A stretch of 64,000 nucleotides of DNA from Rhizomys pruinosus (taxonomy: Eukaryota > Chordata > Mammalia > Rodentia > Spalacidae): positions 186,001-250,000 of the forward strand of contig VZQC01005745.1 of the NCBI GenBank assembly GCA_009823505.1, given 5' to 3'. A model generated the notes under the pieces. That model searched no databases and was not told the origin of the DNA. It saw only the letters and a list, made by a program, of their open reading frames with translations. Position 1 is the first letter of the stretch. Every line of letters begins with the position of its first letter. This document shows positions 1 to 10,751 of the stretch, in pieces. The position numbers were made by a program, and so were the translations under genes.

Positions 1-1545
1 AAAAAACTGGATGTCTGTTCTGTCTGAAAGAAAATAGAGTAGCACTATTCAATACACTGTCAGAATCCTTTCTTTGCCATCCTATTATCATTACGATATA
101 GTGTAAGATTAAATTTTTAGAAATAAACTAGGCACAGAAACACAAGCATGACAGGACTTCACTTACATGTGAAATATAAACAAGTTAATCTCATAGAATC
201 CTAGTACAGAATGGTAATTCCCAGATGCGTGGAAGGTAGCCTGAAACAATGAGGAAAGGTTCATCAGTGGGAGCGGAGTTTAATTAGAGTAAGATGCTTT
301 GATGTGTATGACAAGGTAGCTGTAAGTAAAAATAGTATAATTTTATCACTTAAAATAAATGTAGTTCTGAAAAAGAGAGGGAGAGAAAGACAGACCGACA
401 GAGACTAACCAGATATTGCTTTCTGTAAGCTAGTACAATTCAAAATCCTCAACAAATACTAGATTAAACATGAAATCTTAAAGAAAGTGACAGGTCTTAT
501 TAATAACTCTGTTTCAGAGTTACTAAGTTGACATTATGATCCCTGAGCAAATAAAAGCCTAACTCTTAAATTTAGTTTTGAAGAGTGGGCCAGAACTCAG
601 AGGACACTTTCCCCTAGAGATCTCTTAGAACCGTTTGTCTCTCAGAACTGTGTTGATAGAACTGTCTTTTTGGAACTCTGTTTCTGTTTCTGGAACTGTG
701 TCCTGAGTCCAGCTTCACCCATAATTAGATTCAAAATAATCGCTCCACTTTTCATTGGGGAAGTAGAAGCTTGGGACTACCCTAATCAAACCGGACTGTC
801 CAGAATTTCATCTCTAGTTCTAGAATATCTTATTCATCCAAGGTCACTCATTCTTCCCAATCTCTACTGTATTCAATGGGGATGGGGCATCACCTTTGAT
901 ATCTGAACTCTCAAGCATACTCACATTCATTCATTCATGCATTAATTCATTATCTTTTGGGTGCTTAGAAAACAGTATCAGGGCCAAGTTCACAAAATCA
1001 CATGGTTTTGCTAGGTTAATTAAAAATCATTAGTCCAGATTATGTCCATTTATAAAAGTCATTCCTATAATATGTAACAAGCAGAACTGTGACTTACTTT
1101 ACATTGATAATTTTCATTGATGAAATCTAGTTTTAGGACACTGATTCCTTTATTGAATTTTGTCTCATATTCTAGACTCCAGCAAGCATTATTTAAATTA
1201 TTCCTCACATAACCTTTTGAAGTAGGGTGTAGCAAACGAATCCCAAGCTCACTGGTAACTTAGGATGTTCATTTAAGATGTTGGTTAGTGAGCAGAACCA
1301 GGGAATGGTCTTTAGAATCCTGAAATTCTTGCTGCCTTCGGAGTTTTGGGTGTCCATATTATCAGAGCAGTGGTAAGCCCTACAGCATGGCCAATGAGGC
1401 TGCCCTCTAGGTCTTCTTAATAAACCTCACCCTGCCAAGGCAACAATTTTGCTTACAGTATATTTTTCTGTTTTTGCAATTCTCTTTTGTAACCTGATCA
1501 TTCTTGTGACTATATTTCATCATGTGCTCTTTCTAAAACCAACAT
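1..1545. other. Unique AT-rich DNA, no gene seen
   Basis: I recognise no coding exon, RNA gene or clear transposon here. The 78-residue open frame at 670-906 has no domain, signal peptide or splice-site support and looks like chance. Around 1240-1450 an AATAAA-containing stretch is faintly LTR-like, but no termini or target duplication could be found. Confidence 0.5.
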
Positions 1546-1550
1546 TCTTT

Positions 1551-1990
1551 TTCAATGTATATTTTTATTGAAATTTTGTCCATTCCATGCAGTATATATT
1601 ATTCATATTTAAACCCCACTCCCTTATCTGCATTTCCCTCCCATAGCTGGACAACAGCATTTCATCCATTCTATCATATTTGCTAAGGGCTATCAAGTCA
1701 AGTTTGTGTTCCCAGATGCCTCTTGGTGTGACTTCATCCACTGGAGCTTAGGCAGCCAATCTAGCATCATTCTCTTCATCATTCTCTTCAATAATATCAA
1801 CTCTCACACTCAGCAGTGATCAGCTGTTAATAGTTTCTCAGTTAAGGTTGGGGCCTCCCACCCATGTGGCCAGTTCTATGCTGGCTTTTGTCTGAGTTTG
1901 CATGAGTCTTCTGCCTGGAAGACTCTGTTTTCTTCTGTGCAACCTCCTCCTGCAATCTTTCCCCTCCCTCTTTCTGTAGAACTCTATAAT
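1551..1990 (-). mobile_element. L1 3' end fragment (rodent Lx-type 3' UTR)
   Basis: Read on the plus strand it opens with a T-rich end (TATTTTTATTGAAATTTTG). It then carries phrases that recur in the other L1 3' ends of this window: a 'TATCAAGTCAAG' segment, 'CATCCACTGGAG' and a block ending near 'CAATCTTTC'. The same order is seen at 37600-38000. The family is inferred from this shared layout, and the fragment is 5'-truncated. Confidence 0.6.
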
Positions 1991-3640
1991 AGTCTCCATC
2001 TTTTGAAAAGCTGCTTTGATGAGTGGCAACAGGTATACTAACATTTCTTTGAAATCCATCCTAAGAAGAATGTTTTTTAACAGAAAGAAAAATTGCTTCT
2101 GCAAAGAACCTGCTTCCAAGAGAGAACTTCAAGCACCTCCCCCAAGAGTAATTAAGCACAAGAAACATATTTTTGTGCATTTATGTAATGACACTTTCTT
2201 CAGTCCACTGCAATTTCTATGAATAATCTCCTATTGTCACGACGGTGTGAAAATAATAACCATTTCATTAGACACTTCAGGAGCAAAGCTTCTGTTTCCT
2301 TAATTGAAGCTAAAATGTCTTGCTTTCCAAAAATACCTCTGTGTGAATATCCAGGAACATTTTCTGGTTGCATTCACCCTCTGAAGTTCACCTTAACTCG
2401 TGTCTCTCACCCAGCCCTCTCTGTTTTTTTCTAGGTTCTTTTGTTCTAACTATACTAATCTCCCTCCCACAGGTCAACACACAAACTGGCAATGCTTTGT
2501 TAGACGTCTAGATGCAGGGAGTTCACAAGTGTCAGTACATGTCCCCCAAAGCAAAGTGCAATAGACTAGTTTGTAAGTACAAAGACTTTGTTACAATTTC
2601 ACTCAACAGAGATATAAAATTACTATCACAAATTGCTGGACTTACATAAAAAAATCAGTTCAGATCTGTGCTACAATAAAGCAGTAGTTGGCAAGAACAG
2701 TGACTGTGGATGATACATGGGCCATACTTGATATTTCTTAGAGATTCTATACTCAAGATTTCTATTACTCTATCAAGAATTTGACACTCTTTTACATAAA
2801 TACTGTAAACCAAAGTCTTCAAATTCCCATGCCTCTTTCCTGACATGAAGTCTAAGGTTTTCTTCCAATGTAGCATGTATATAGGACTTTCTTTCTCCAC
2901 TGTATTAGCTGTTAATATTCAGTATGGAATAAAACTTGTAAAACATTCTACCCAGGAAAGTCTTCCTACCTCGTTGCTTTAATTAAAACAAACTCTTCTC
3001 TGACAAGATCAACATTTCCCTTATGAGCACTCCTCTCCACTGAAGTGGCCCACACTCCAATATCCTGACTCACACTGAAATCACCCCAACTCCCAGCTGA
3101 AGCTTTCACTTGCTTGACACTTGCACAAAAAACAAATATCAAATGATTATTATAATAATAAACATACTGCAATGACAGTGGATTGTGTATCTCTTTATTC
3201 TCTCATTTCCCTTCTGACCTCCCAGTTCTGTTCCCTCACTTAGCAGAACTCAGATCCTGGCTGATTAAATTCCTTTCTTTCCTGCCTTCATATTCATGAC
3301 CCACCAAAACTTAGTTTCAAATATCTTTCTTGTCTTTACCTCCAACAAATGTTCCTCTCACTCCTCATGAAGATAACTTTTCTGTGGCTCTCTGGAGTAA
3401 TACAGAGTCTAAACAAGCTGAAATAATACATTTAAAGCTTAGGTTAAACATTTTTCTAATTATAGCCATAAAATTCCCAGAATTATCAAGCAGCTAAGGT
3501 GAAACACACAAATAATGCAACTCTAATATGCTGCCAAATTCAACAGAATAATTCAGAACTATTTTTCTTGGATTGATAGAAAATTTCTGAAGATCAACCT
3601 ATAAACCCCTAAGTCCATCTTTCATCTCTTACATAGAAAC
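1991..3640. other. Unique AT-rich DNA, no gene seen
   Basis: Several short open frames (for example 2016-2222 on plus and 2655-2900 on minus) overlap or lack any recognisable motif. No repeat family was recognised. I regard the stretch as anonymous noncoding DNA. Confidence 0.45.
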
Positions 3641-3643
3641 TTT

Positions 3644-3644
<1 letters not shown>

Positions 3645-3682
<38 letters not shown>
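3645..3682. repeat. (TA)n microsatellite
   Basis: A perfect alternating TA run follows CATACA. It is a simple repeat, and its length is likely variable between individuals. Confidence 0.9.
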
Positions 3683-3683
<1 letters not shown>

Positions 3684-4066
3684 CCTAAACATTACACTGA
3701 ATATGTTGATGTATTTCCACTTCATTTTGTAACATTAATCCTAAAATTTCTTAGTTTTATTCCAAATTAAGTACAGAATCCATGGTATATAATGATCTGT
3801 CCCAAAGAAGAATCAAATAGCCCACTTACATTCACCATCTTCATTTAGCTGTGAAGAAAATGTATGTCTCCAGGTTCAACACCTAATAGAAGACCTCTTG
3901 ACAGACAGATCTGCTGTTTTACTGTCCACTGAAATTTATGTGCCCCTCTCCCCAAATACCTACCAGACCTAACAAGCCATGTTTCCATAGCTACTTCATT
4001 CTCTGAAATTGTAAGTTCTTTGATAGAAATAAACTATTTATGTTCTGGATCTCAATGCTTGGCACC

Positions 4067-4430
4067 TGTGGTGGTTTGAATGAGAATGTCCCCCATAGGC
4101 TTTAAGTATTCAGACATTTTGTCCCCAGTTGGTGGCACTGTTCTGGGAGGTATCAGAAGGTGTGGCCATGGTGGAGGAAGTATGTTTTTGGGGGTGGGCT
4201 TAGTGAGTTCAACAAGCCTTTCCAGTCTCCAGTCTTTCTCTCTTGACTTCCTGTGCTCATTTAGAGATGTGAACCTCTGCTTTCTGCTTCAGGCCCAGCC
4301 ACCATGCCTCCTGACACAATGGACTCTAATTCCCTGGAACAGTCAATCATAAGCTCAAATAAACTCTTCCTTTTATAAGTTCCCTTGGTCATGGTGATTT
4401 TATCACAGCAACAGGAAAGTGACTAATACA
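4067..4430 (+). mobile_element. Solo LTR, MaLR/ERVL-type
   Basis: The element begins TGTGGTGGTTTGAATGAG and ends GACTAATACA, so it has the TG...CA ends of an LTR, and it carries AATAAA near its 3' end. It is flanked by a perfect 5-bp duplication GCACC at 4062-4066 and 4431-4435, the target length typical of ERVL/MaLR elements. Length (364 bp) also fits a MaLR LTR. No internal region is present, so it is a solo LTR. The subfamily (ORR1- or MT-like) is a guess. The 90-residue frame inside it is not a gene. Confidence 0.8.
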
Positions 4431-4494
4431 GCACCTGAGCTTATAGTTCTGAGGACCCCACATATATACCACATGCTGGTACACAATAATTATG

Positions 4495-5345
4495 ACAATA
4501 ATGATAATAAAATGAGGGTAAAATGCAGATAATTCCCACATTCCCTTCCCTATCTTCTCCCCTTAACTTCTCCCCTTAGCTCTACCTACCATTAGCAACT
4601 AAAATTCATGTCATAATTTGTTACAGTTAATGGATAAATATTGCTTCAACACTGTATTATTAAATGATAACTATAGTTTAGAGTTCTTTTGTTGAGTTCT
4701 ATGCTTTATCCATCATGTCAAAGAATACACTAACAATATTATACTGAATTCAATCATCTTCTGCCACACACTAATAAACCATCTCTCTCTCCCCTGAACT
4801 CTGGCAACTACTGATCTTTTTAATATCTCTGTATTTTCATTTATTTATGTTTAATTTATTTTAAGTGTCTAATTGTTTTGCCTACATATATGTAAGTGCA
4901 CCCATTCATGCATGCCTATGGAGGCCAAAGGAAGACATCAGGTTCCCTGGAATTGTAGTTATGTTTGTTAACTGCCATGTGGTGGGTGTTAAGACCAATC
5001 CCAAGTCTATTTTTCTGAGCCATCCCACTAGCCACCACTATCTACATAGTATCTAAGTTCTAGGATGTCATCTAATTGGAATCATATATCCTATTTCTAC
5101 TCTAGCTTCTTTTAGTTATTAATAAAGACTGCCTTTTCATGACTTGATATCTTACTTCTTATTGTTGAATAATATATCATTGTGAAGATTACCATAGTTC
5201 ATTTTACCCATTACCTTTTAGAGGAATGTCTTAGTTGTTTCCAAAAATTGACAGTAACGATGAGGCTTCTCTGCAAGTTCACACACAAGTTTCTATGTGG
5301 ACATGTTTGCAGCTCATTTGGGTAAGTACCACAGAGAGCTATTGC
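4495..5345 (-). mobile_element. Old L1 3' fragment (L1M-like), minus strand
   Basis: The plus strand reads like the antisense of an old mammalian L1 3' end: an A/T-rich 3' UTR part, then 'TTGGAATCATATATCC', then 'TGTTGAATAATATATCATTGTG' and a part ending in 'GCTCATTTGGGTAAGTACC'. A SINE interrupts it at about 4860-5045. Divergence looks high. The solo LTR that follows was inserted next to or into it. Confidence 0.6.
4860..5045 (-). mobile_element. B3/B2-type SINE, old
   Basis: On the plus strand it shows the reversed SINE order: T-rich end, 'GTAAGTGCACCCATTCATGCATG', 'GAGGCCAAAGGAAGACATCAGG' and 'AACTGCCATGTGGTGGGTG'. These match the 3' half of B3-like elements on the minus strand. It is degraded, and the tRNA-like end is poorly preserved. 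Confidence 0.6.
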
Positions 5346-5354
5346 TAGATCAAG

Positions 5355-5692
5355 CACATTGCTTTTCTGTTTCTGTGATATAACACCATGACCAAAAGAA
5401 CTTACAAAAGGAAGAATTTATTTGAGCTTACTCTTCCAGGGGAATTAGAGTCCTTCATGGCAGGCAGCCAAGGTGGCAGGAGGTGGCCCAGGCAGGAGCA
5501 AAAAGCAGAAGCTCACATCTTCAAGCAGAGAGCGACTAGAGATCTGGCAGCTCTTAAAAACTTTCTAACCCTGTTCCAGTGCTGTGCACTCACCAACACA
5601 CCCACACCTTTTAAGATCTCCCAAAACAGCGCCACTAATTGGAGACAAATGTTGCAATACTTGAAGACTATATTCTCATTCAAACCACCACA
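5355..5692 (-). mobile_element. Solo LTR, same family as 4067-4430, inverted
   Basis: The right end on the plus strand is CAAACCACCACA, the reverse complement of the start of the LTR at 4067. The left part (CTGTGATATAACACCATGACC) is the reverse complement of that LTR's end. A 5-bp duplication TCAAG flanks it at 5350-5354 and 5693-5697. The expected terminal TG on the left has decayed. The 105-residue open frame at 5388-5705 is antisense to the LTR and not a gene. Confidence 0.75.
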
Positions 5693-5697
5693 TCAAG

Positions 5698-6350
5698 TAT
5701 GGTGAATACTGTAAGAAACCATCAAAATATCCAAACCCACTTCTAAAGTGCCTATAGCATTGTGGTATAATTGGGGGTTGGAGGTATAAAGAAATATCTA
5801 GTCGTACTCCAGGTAGGGAACAAACAAAACATAGAAACAATTTTATCTAACTCCAGCTTGGAGAACTTTTGAGTTGATTGGTATTATGTTCAGGATCAGA
5901 TGTGACTCAAAAACAGCACCATTACCAGAAAGTAACCCCACAGCCTGGGTAACAACTAAAAAATGCTTCATCACTTGCATTTCAACTCCTTGTCAACCTT
6001 TCACCTCCTGTAACTCAAGATTCTCCAAGAACCTGTGCAAATGGGAAGTAGCAGCTGGTATCTCAGGTAAGGGTCTGATAATCTCATCTGCCTACAAAAT
6101 TTGTTAACAGAGCCATTATCAAAACATAGAACTAGCTAGCAGCACTATATCATTTTGCATATTCCATTGCCTTGACTATAAGACCACATCATTCTGTAGG
6201 CCATCAGAGCAATCTCTGCTCCAAGCTGGCTAGTGGGCAGTGGTCATGCAAAGTCTAGAAGAAATAGCTTCACTAAAATGAGCTTTTGATTTCTCACCAA
6301 TAACAAATCCATGAGTCCCTAAGAATATAATAGCAAATGCCATTTTATTT
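5698..6350. other. Unique DNA, no gene seen
   Basis: No repeat family or coding signal was recognised. The open frame at 5874-6107 shows no motif. Confidence 0.4.
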
Positions 6351-6515
6351 TTCTTTTTACAATTGTGTGCATGTGTGTGGGGGGGTGCCCCCATACATGT
6401 GTGAAGGTCAGAAGACACCTTTCAGGAATCAGTGCTCTCTTCTACCAGGTGGGCCCTGGGGATTGGATTGAGGTCAGAAGGCTTGCTGGCTATTTCACCT
6501 CAGCCAGGTTCCTAA
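6350..6515 (-). mobile_element. B3-like SINE, old
   Basis: The plus strand has a T-rich start, 'GTGTGCATGTGTGTGG', 'GTGTGAAGGTCAGAAGACACC', 'TGGGGATTGGATTGAGGTC' and a degenerate tRNA-like end. This is the layout of an antisense B3-type SINE. Confidence 0.55.
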
Positions 6516-7412
6516 AAGTATACTCATATTATATTCCTTTTTATGAATACTTCTTTTTTATCCAGAAGTCACTGCTGATTTTCATCTAATTTTCTCACAT
6601 TTATAACAGTTCTTCTTCACCTAGCACATAGCAATATAAAGATGCTCCTAGTACCCCAGTAACATGGGCCTCTTTTTAATTCAAGTCTTTAGACCATGAA
6701 TCAATGCCTGTATGTATTTTATATTTATCATTAATCCATAAATAGATGAATGTATAACAGGCTACTTCTGCAGAGCTTCATACACAACAGCACAGGAGTT
6801 TTGCCTACGAGGCCTGGCTGTGTAAGTTTTGGTTGTCACCTTTATGTGTCAGAGGTACAGGGCTAGAAGGACCCTAACAGAATTTGAATTTAAAACATGA
6901 TCAGATTCCCATAATGACTGCTGCTACTGTTCAAGAAGAAAGCTTTATGAAGACTTAAGTGAACTGCCTACAAGAGACCTGTGAAAGCTCCTAAGTGCTT
7001 GAGAATTATTAGACCATGAATGAAGAAACTTCCAGAGATAAGCATATAGTAGTGACCAGGCCAGAGCCCAGAGTCCTGCATGACTACTGCCCTCTGGCCT
7101 CCTTGCCTGAACCCAGCGACCTACATGGTTACAACCCACTCCCCAGCTGCATTTCTCCACATGGTACAACTCACCCTCCAACTGCTCCCTCCCCATGTGA
7201 CCCCTAGCTGCAGGGAACAGGGAGGTTATAGAGGTTGATTTTCTTCATCTCTTTCATACTTTTTATTTTCTTAAAAGCAGACATGTAACATTTTATCCCT
7301 CTTTATATAGTCAAGCCTACCTAACTTACCCTGAGAGAATTTCAGTGAATGCAGCAAAGGAACACTGAGCTGGTGATCAGTGGCTTTCTTCCTGGCTAAA
7401 CTGTCTTCATTT
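6516..7412. other. Unique DNA, no gene seen
   Basis: Overlapping short frames on both strands at 6945-7207 contain no recognised domain, and their opposite-strand pairing suggests chance. I see nothing else to annotate. Confidence 0.4.
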
Positions 7413-7502
7413 TGTTTTTCCTACTGGAGTGTGGGAGATTCAACCTAAGGCTTCAATTCATGCTAGACAAATGCTCTATTACCGAACTATATCCTGACTA
7501 GA
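7413..7502 (-). mobile_element. ID/B4-type tRNA-derived SINE remnant
   Basis: The plus strand reads 'GGAGATTCAACCTAAGGC' then 'ATGCTAGACAAATGCTCTATTACC'. This is the reverse of the tRNA(Ala)-like head shared by ID and B4 SINEs (GTAGAGC...TGCCTAGCA). Only the head is recognisable. Confidence 0.5.
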
Positions 7503-7508
7503 TTACAG

Positions 7509-7510
<2 letters not shown>

Positions 7511-7563
<53 letters not shown>
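7511..7563. repeat. (CT)n microsatellite
   Basis: A perfect CT run of about 53 bp directly follows the SINE remnant. It is a polypurine/polypyrimidine tract, potentially able to adopt unusual DNA structure. Confidence 0.95.
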
Positions 7564-7566
<3 letters not shown>

Positions 7567-8100
7567 CTTCTTTGTCTCTCTGGGACAAAGAGTTGATAAG
7601 AAAGCATGCTGTGTTGCAGATCTGTAGTCTTTCCCCTACTTATAGCTGTAAGCCCAGCTCGCTGATCTCTAGCCCAAGGAAATATGAATTATATAGCTTG
7701 ATTATTATCAGTGCCTTGTGAATTCAGGCACATAGTCCAAGCCAAGCTATGGATCTCTAGTGTGAAGTCCCTCCCAGCTCCTTGAAGACATACAAGAATT
7801 ATACACCCTCTTTCTTCTTCAAAACTGAAGGGTCAGTCACTTCAGTTACTTGTATTTCGCTATCTATAGTGACATGCCCTAACTCTCATAACACTCTGGC
7901 ATGGAAACCTCTCTCCCTTCAAGGCCATTAGTTTGGGCGCCCATGGCCCTGATACTATATAGCTCGTTAAAGCTGTCCTACCCTATCATGGCTTCTCATG
8001 ATCGTGAGACTCTTACTCCTAAACAAGTTTATCTGAAGTATAACCTCCCAACAGTCTCCTTTCTAGAAACCTCCCAACAGGCTCCTTTCTAGAAACCTGG
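7564..8100. other. Unique DNA, no gene seen
   Basis: No repeat or exon was recognised. A short phrase (CCTCCCAACAG...TCCTTTCTAGAAACCT) is repeated in tandem at about 8044-8098. Confidence 0.4.
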
Positions 8101-8103
8101 TCC

Positions 8104-8240
8104 TTTTTTATTTTTCTTTTTTTTTTTTAATTTTTTTTAATTAATTATTTTTTTTTTATGTGTATGAATGTATTGTCTGCATGTAGGTCTGTGCACCCGT
8201 GTCGTGCAATGCCACGGAGGTCAGAAGAGGGTCTCGGATT
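8104..8240 (-). mobile_element. Truncated B2 SINE (3' part)
   Basis: After a T-rich tail the plus strand reads 'TGTATGAATGTATTGTCTGC', 'CTGTGCACCCGTGTCGTGC' and 'GAGGTCAGAAGAGGGTCTCGG'. These are identical in style to the young B2 copies elsewhere, but the element stops there. A repeated TTTTTTATTTTTCT at both sides suggests a target duplication, so the copy was probably 5'-truncated on insertion. Confidence 0.75.
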
Positions 8241-8501
8241 TTTTATTTTTCTAGTAATCCTCGACCCTATTTTGATTTTTAGTATTCTGGGTGAATCCAA
8301 ACTTTGTTGATGTGCAAAACACAGCTCTAACTTCAAAGAGAATAATAGAGAAATTACTCTGGATCAAATATTTAGAACCCAGAATCCAGCTTCAGGTTAC
8401 CTGAAATACTACATTCCGATGTGTTAACAGTTTCATGAGGTTTTTTTTATAGTAACCGAAAAGAGAAAAATCACAAGTCAAGATACTTTAAACTTATATT
8501 G

Positions 8502-8507
8502 GTGGAG
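8502..8507. repeat. Proviral target-site duplication, left
   Basis: GTGGAG immediately precedes the LTR and matches the GTGGAG at 15688-15693. Six-base duplications are typical of class II (ERVK/beta-type) integrations. Confidence 0.9.
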
Positions 8508-8813
8508 TGTTGACAATCCCCCAGTCCTGCTGGGGAATTTCAGGGTCTGACCGAAGAAGAAATGGGGGTGAGAGGCACAGAGTCAAAACACAGACCCTGG
8601 GAATCGGGTGAACGCAGACAGAGGGCGAGCTGTCTCGGACTCGTTTATTGTTTAGGGGTTATGTACTGTTCGCATTTCCGCTCTCCTCTTGTCGTCTTCT
8701 GATTGGCCCAGGTCTGCAACGCTGCTTGTATGATCTCACCTGCCTAGGGCAGGTTAGGTTGATGAGAGACAAGCTCTGGCATGTGTAATTCTCAGCATAT
8801 TGGCTATACTACA
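8508..8813 (-). repeat. 3' LTR of the provirus
   Basis: 306 bp with TG...CA ends (minus strand TGTAGTATAGCC...GATTGTCAACA). A CCAAT box lies at 8706-8702 (minus) and an AATAAA signal at 8649-8644. It keeps a 28-29-bp segment (about 8535-8563) missing from the 5' LTR. It is otherwise collinear with the other LTR, with roughly two dozen mismatches counted by eye. Confidence 0.92.
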
Positions 8814-8825
8814 TCTCCACCCTTT
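8814..8825 (-). other. Polypurine tract
   Basis: On the minus strand AAAGGGTGGAGA abuts the TG of the 3' LTR, the expected position of the plus-strand primer for retroviral reverse transcription. One T interrupts the purine run. Confidence 0.8.
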
Positions 8826-9023
8826 GTATTTAATTTTGTGTGAGGAGCGTTCCAGTGGGAGCTCAGTGCTATGCCCGAACCTTGTTGACCCCACCTCTGG
8901 CATTCCGACCTTTGACTGCGTCTGGCTTAGGTTGCCCTGGTTTTGCAGGGTCTTACCCGTCTTTGACTGGCCAGCCACCAAGAGAAGAGGCCAGGAGCTG
9001 TACCGCATACGGGAGAGACGAGC

Positions 9024-10696
9024 TCATTCCCGTGAATTGTGGATGGATGAGAGCCAGATGCGAATCAGCTCATTGGGAGGGGTGTGTGCAGAGTCCCTAT
9101 TGACCATTGCTGAGAGGACCTGGGCCGTTGTTTTTTTGACCTGGCGTTGGCTACAGGCAAAGAGAAATAGACACCTGAAGAGAAAAAGGGCAGAGAAGGG
9201 CCAGGAGGCAGAGGACGCCCCAGGGGACCAATGTAGCAGGATCAAAAATGGACTTTAGCTTAGACCACACCTGTGAAACAAAGCTGGTATCAAAGGCTAT
9301 GACCTCGGGGTGGGTAGAGTTAAGGGAGATAATTTGGGAACAAAGGTCAAGGTGTAATTCATGAACTGCTGAGACCAAGGGCCCCCAATGTAGTCGGCAA
9401 GCTCCTGAAGGCGTTGAGAGATATTGGTGACTGGAAAAGGGGTCAGGCAAAAGGAGGAGAACCTAGGGTCGCAGGACATCTGAACCATAGTGTGTAGGGT
9501 TTGGATTTCCTCACCCAAAAGGTCAATCTGCTGTTGTAAATTGAGGATAGCAGTGTGGAAATGGGAGTTGATGAGGTTTTGACTTTGGAAGGCCGAAGCT
9601 GATTGGTCCACAATGGAGCTTAGGGTGGTGGCCATCATAACACTCTGAGTAAGAGAGGCAGCTGCGAGGCCAGAGTGATTAGAATGGTGCTGCTGATGAA
9701 GGCAGTAAGGCCAAAGTCTCTGTGTAACTGGGTGGGGCACGAGTTCCACTCTGTGGAAGTGAGTGGCGTTAGTTATAGGGACCCAAAGGGTAGAGAGGCT
9801 TCGGAGCAAAAGCACTAGGGTGCCCCTGGAAGAGGACCAGCAGTCGGATAAGAGGCAGGGGGGGATGTCTGAGCAGTTACCTAAGCTGGAGTTTGTAGGT
9901 GAGGAGAAATTAGCCATGAGGAAATAGAAGGGGGGCTTAACACAGACAGGTGTAGGGGTGAAGGAGTAGGATTTAGTCTGAGTGACTTTGACAGAGCTCT
10001 CAAAGGGGGAGTCGGAAGTGTAGGTACCATTGAAATAAGTGGTGCCATTAAGAAAGAGTAATGAGCAGATATCAGAACAGGCAGCAGGGCCACAAAGGGA
10101 CCATTCCCAAAGAGTGGGTTAAGGAGATATTGAGTGGGGCTACCTTTGTTAGTTCTAAGCACTAAAGGTGGAGTTGCCCCAGGGGGCTTGAAACCATATC
10201 CATAAGTTGGAAGTGTTGCCCACAGGGTACGGTCGAGAGTGGCATAGACAGGAAAGCCATTCCACTGGAAGGGCAACCTTTGAGCAGTAATAGGGAATGG
10301 GCTGGCATCAGGGAAAAGAAAGCTTGGCTGAGCATTCAGTTCCATTGGCAGAAGTGGAGCTAATGTGTGGGGTAAGGAATTTAGAGCAGCCTCTAACTCC
10401 GCCCTGGGAGCGATTGCCCTTGAAATCCCCTGAGGTATGGGAGTGGAGGGAGATACAATGGGGGTGGCCCACAGGTGAGTGAGTAAAGCAGAGGGTATTG
10501 GAGAGATTGTAAGAAGTACCAGTAACGTTAATAAAGAGGCCACAGGGGGTCGCCAGAGGTAACCCCATGGATAGGTTGAAGGAGTAAAGGGCTGGGAAGG
10601 CAGGAGCGTCCTGGGAGACAGGTAACAGTATAGGTGGCAAGGGAATGAAAGCTCAAAGATCATGAGCATAAGTAGGAGTAAGGAGAGGGGAGACAC
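9024..10696 (-). pseudogene. env: env remnant (surface and transmembrane envelope subunits)
   Basis: The gene would encode the retroviral envelope precursor. A start at 10696 opens with a leucine-rich, signal-peptide-like stretch. Surface-subunit features (several NxS/T sites such as NVTG, NLSN and NGTE, with cysteines) lie in one frame at 10640-10308. The reading appears to shift to a second frame at about 10310-10115, then returns to the first frame through 9297. That last frame holds NGT and NFS sites, a glutamine/leucine-rich helical stretch and the C-X7-C loop CDPRFSSFC of a betaretrovirus-type transmembrane subunit. A hydrophobic, fusion-peptide-like stretch near 9725-9665 is in yet another frame. 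A membrane span near 9240-9160 also lies in a different frame from the helix. At least three shifts make it non-functional. Frame assignments are by eye. The 152-residue plus-strand frame at 8800-9258 is antisense to it. Confidence 0.8.
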
Positions 10697-10751
10697 AAAC
10701 CAATACCATCAGGAAGCTCCAGAGTCCGGGTCCAGGAAAGAGCAGATGTTT

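Noticed and set aside
8800..9258. 152-residue open frame on the plus strand
   Set aside because: It is antisense to the provirus 3' end and envelope tail, and contains no recognisable domain.
9297..10696. A preserved, co-opted envelope (syncytin-like) gene
   Set aside because: The longest frames are in different phases, and fusion-peptide-like and membrane-span regions lie outside the main frame.
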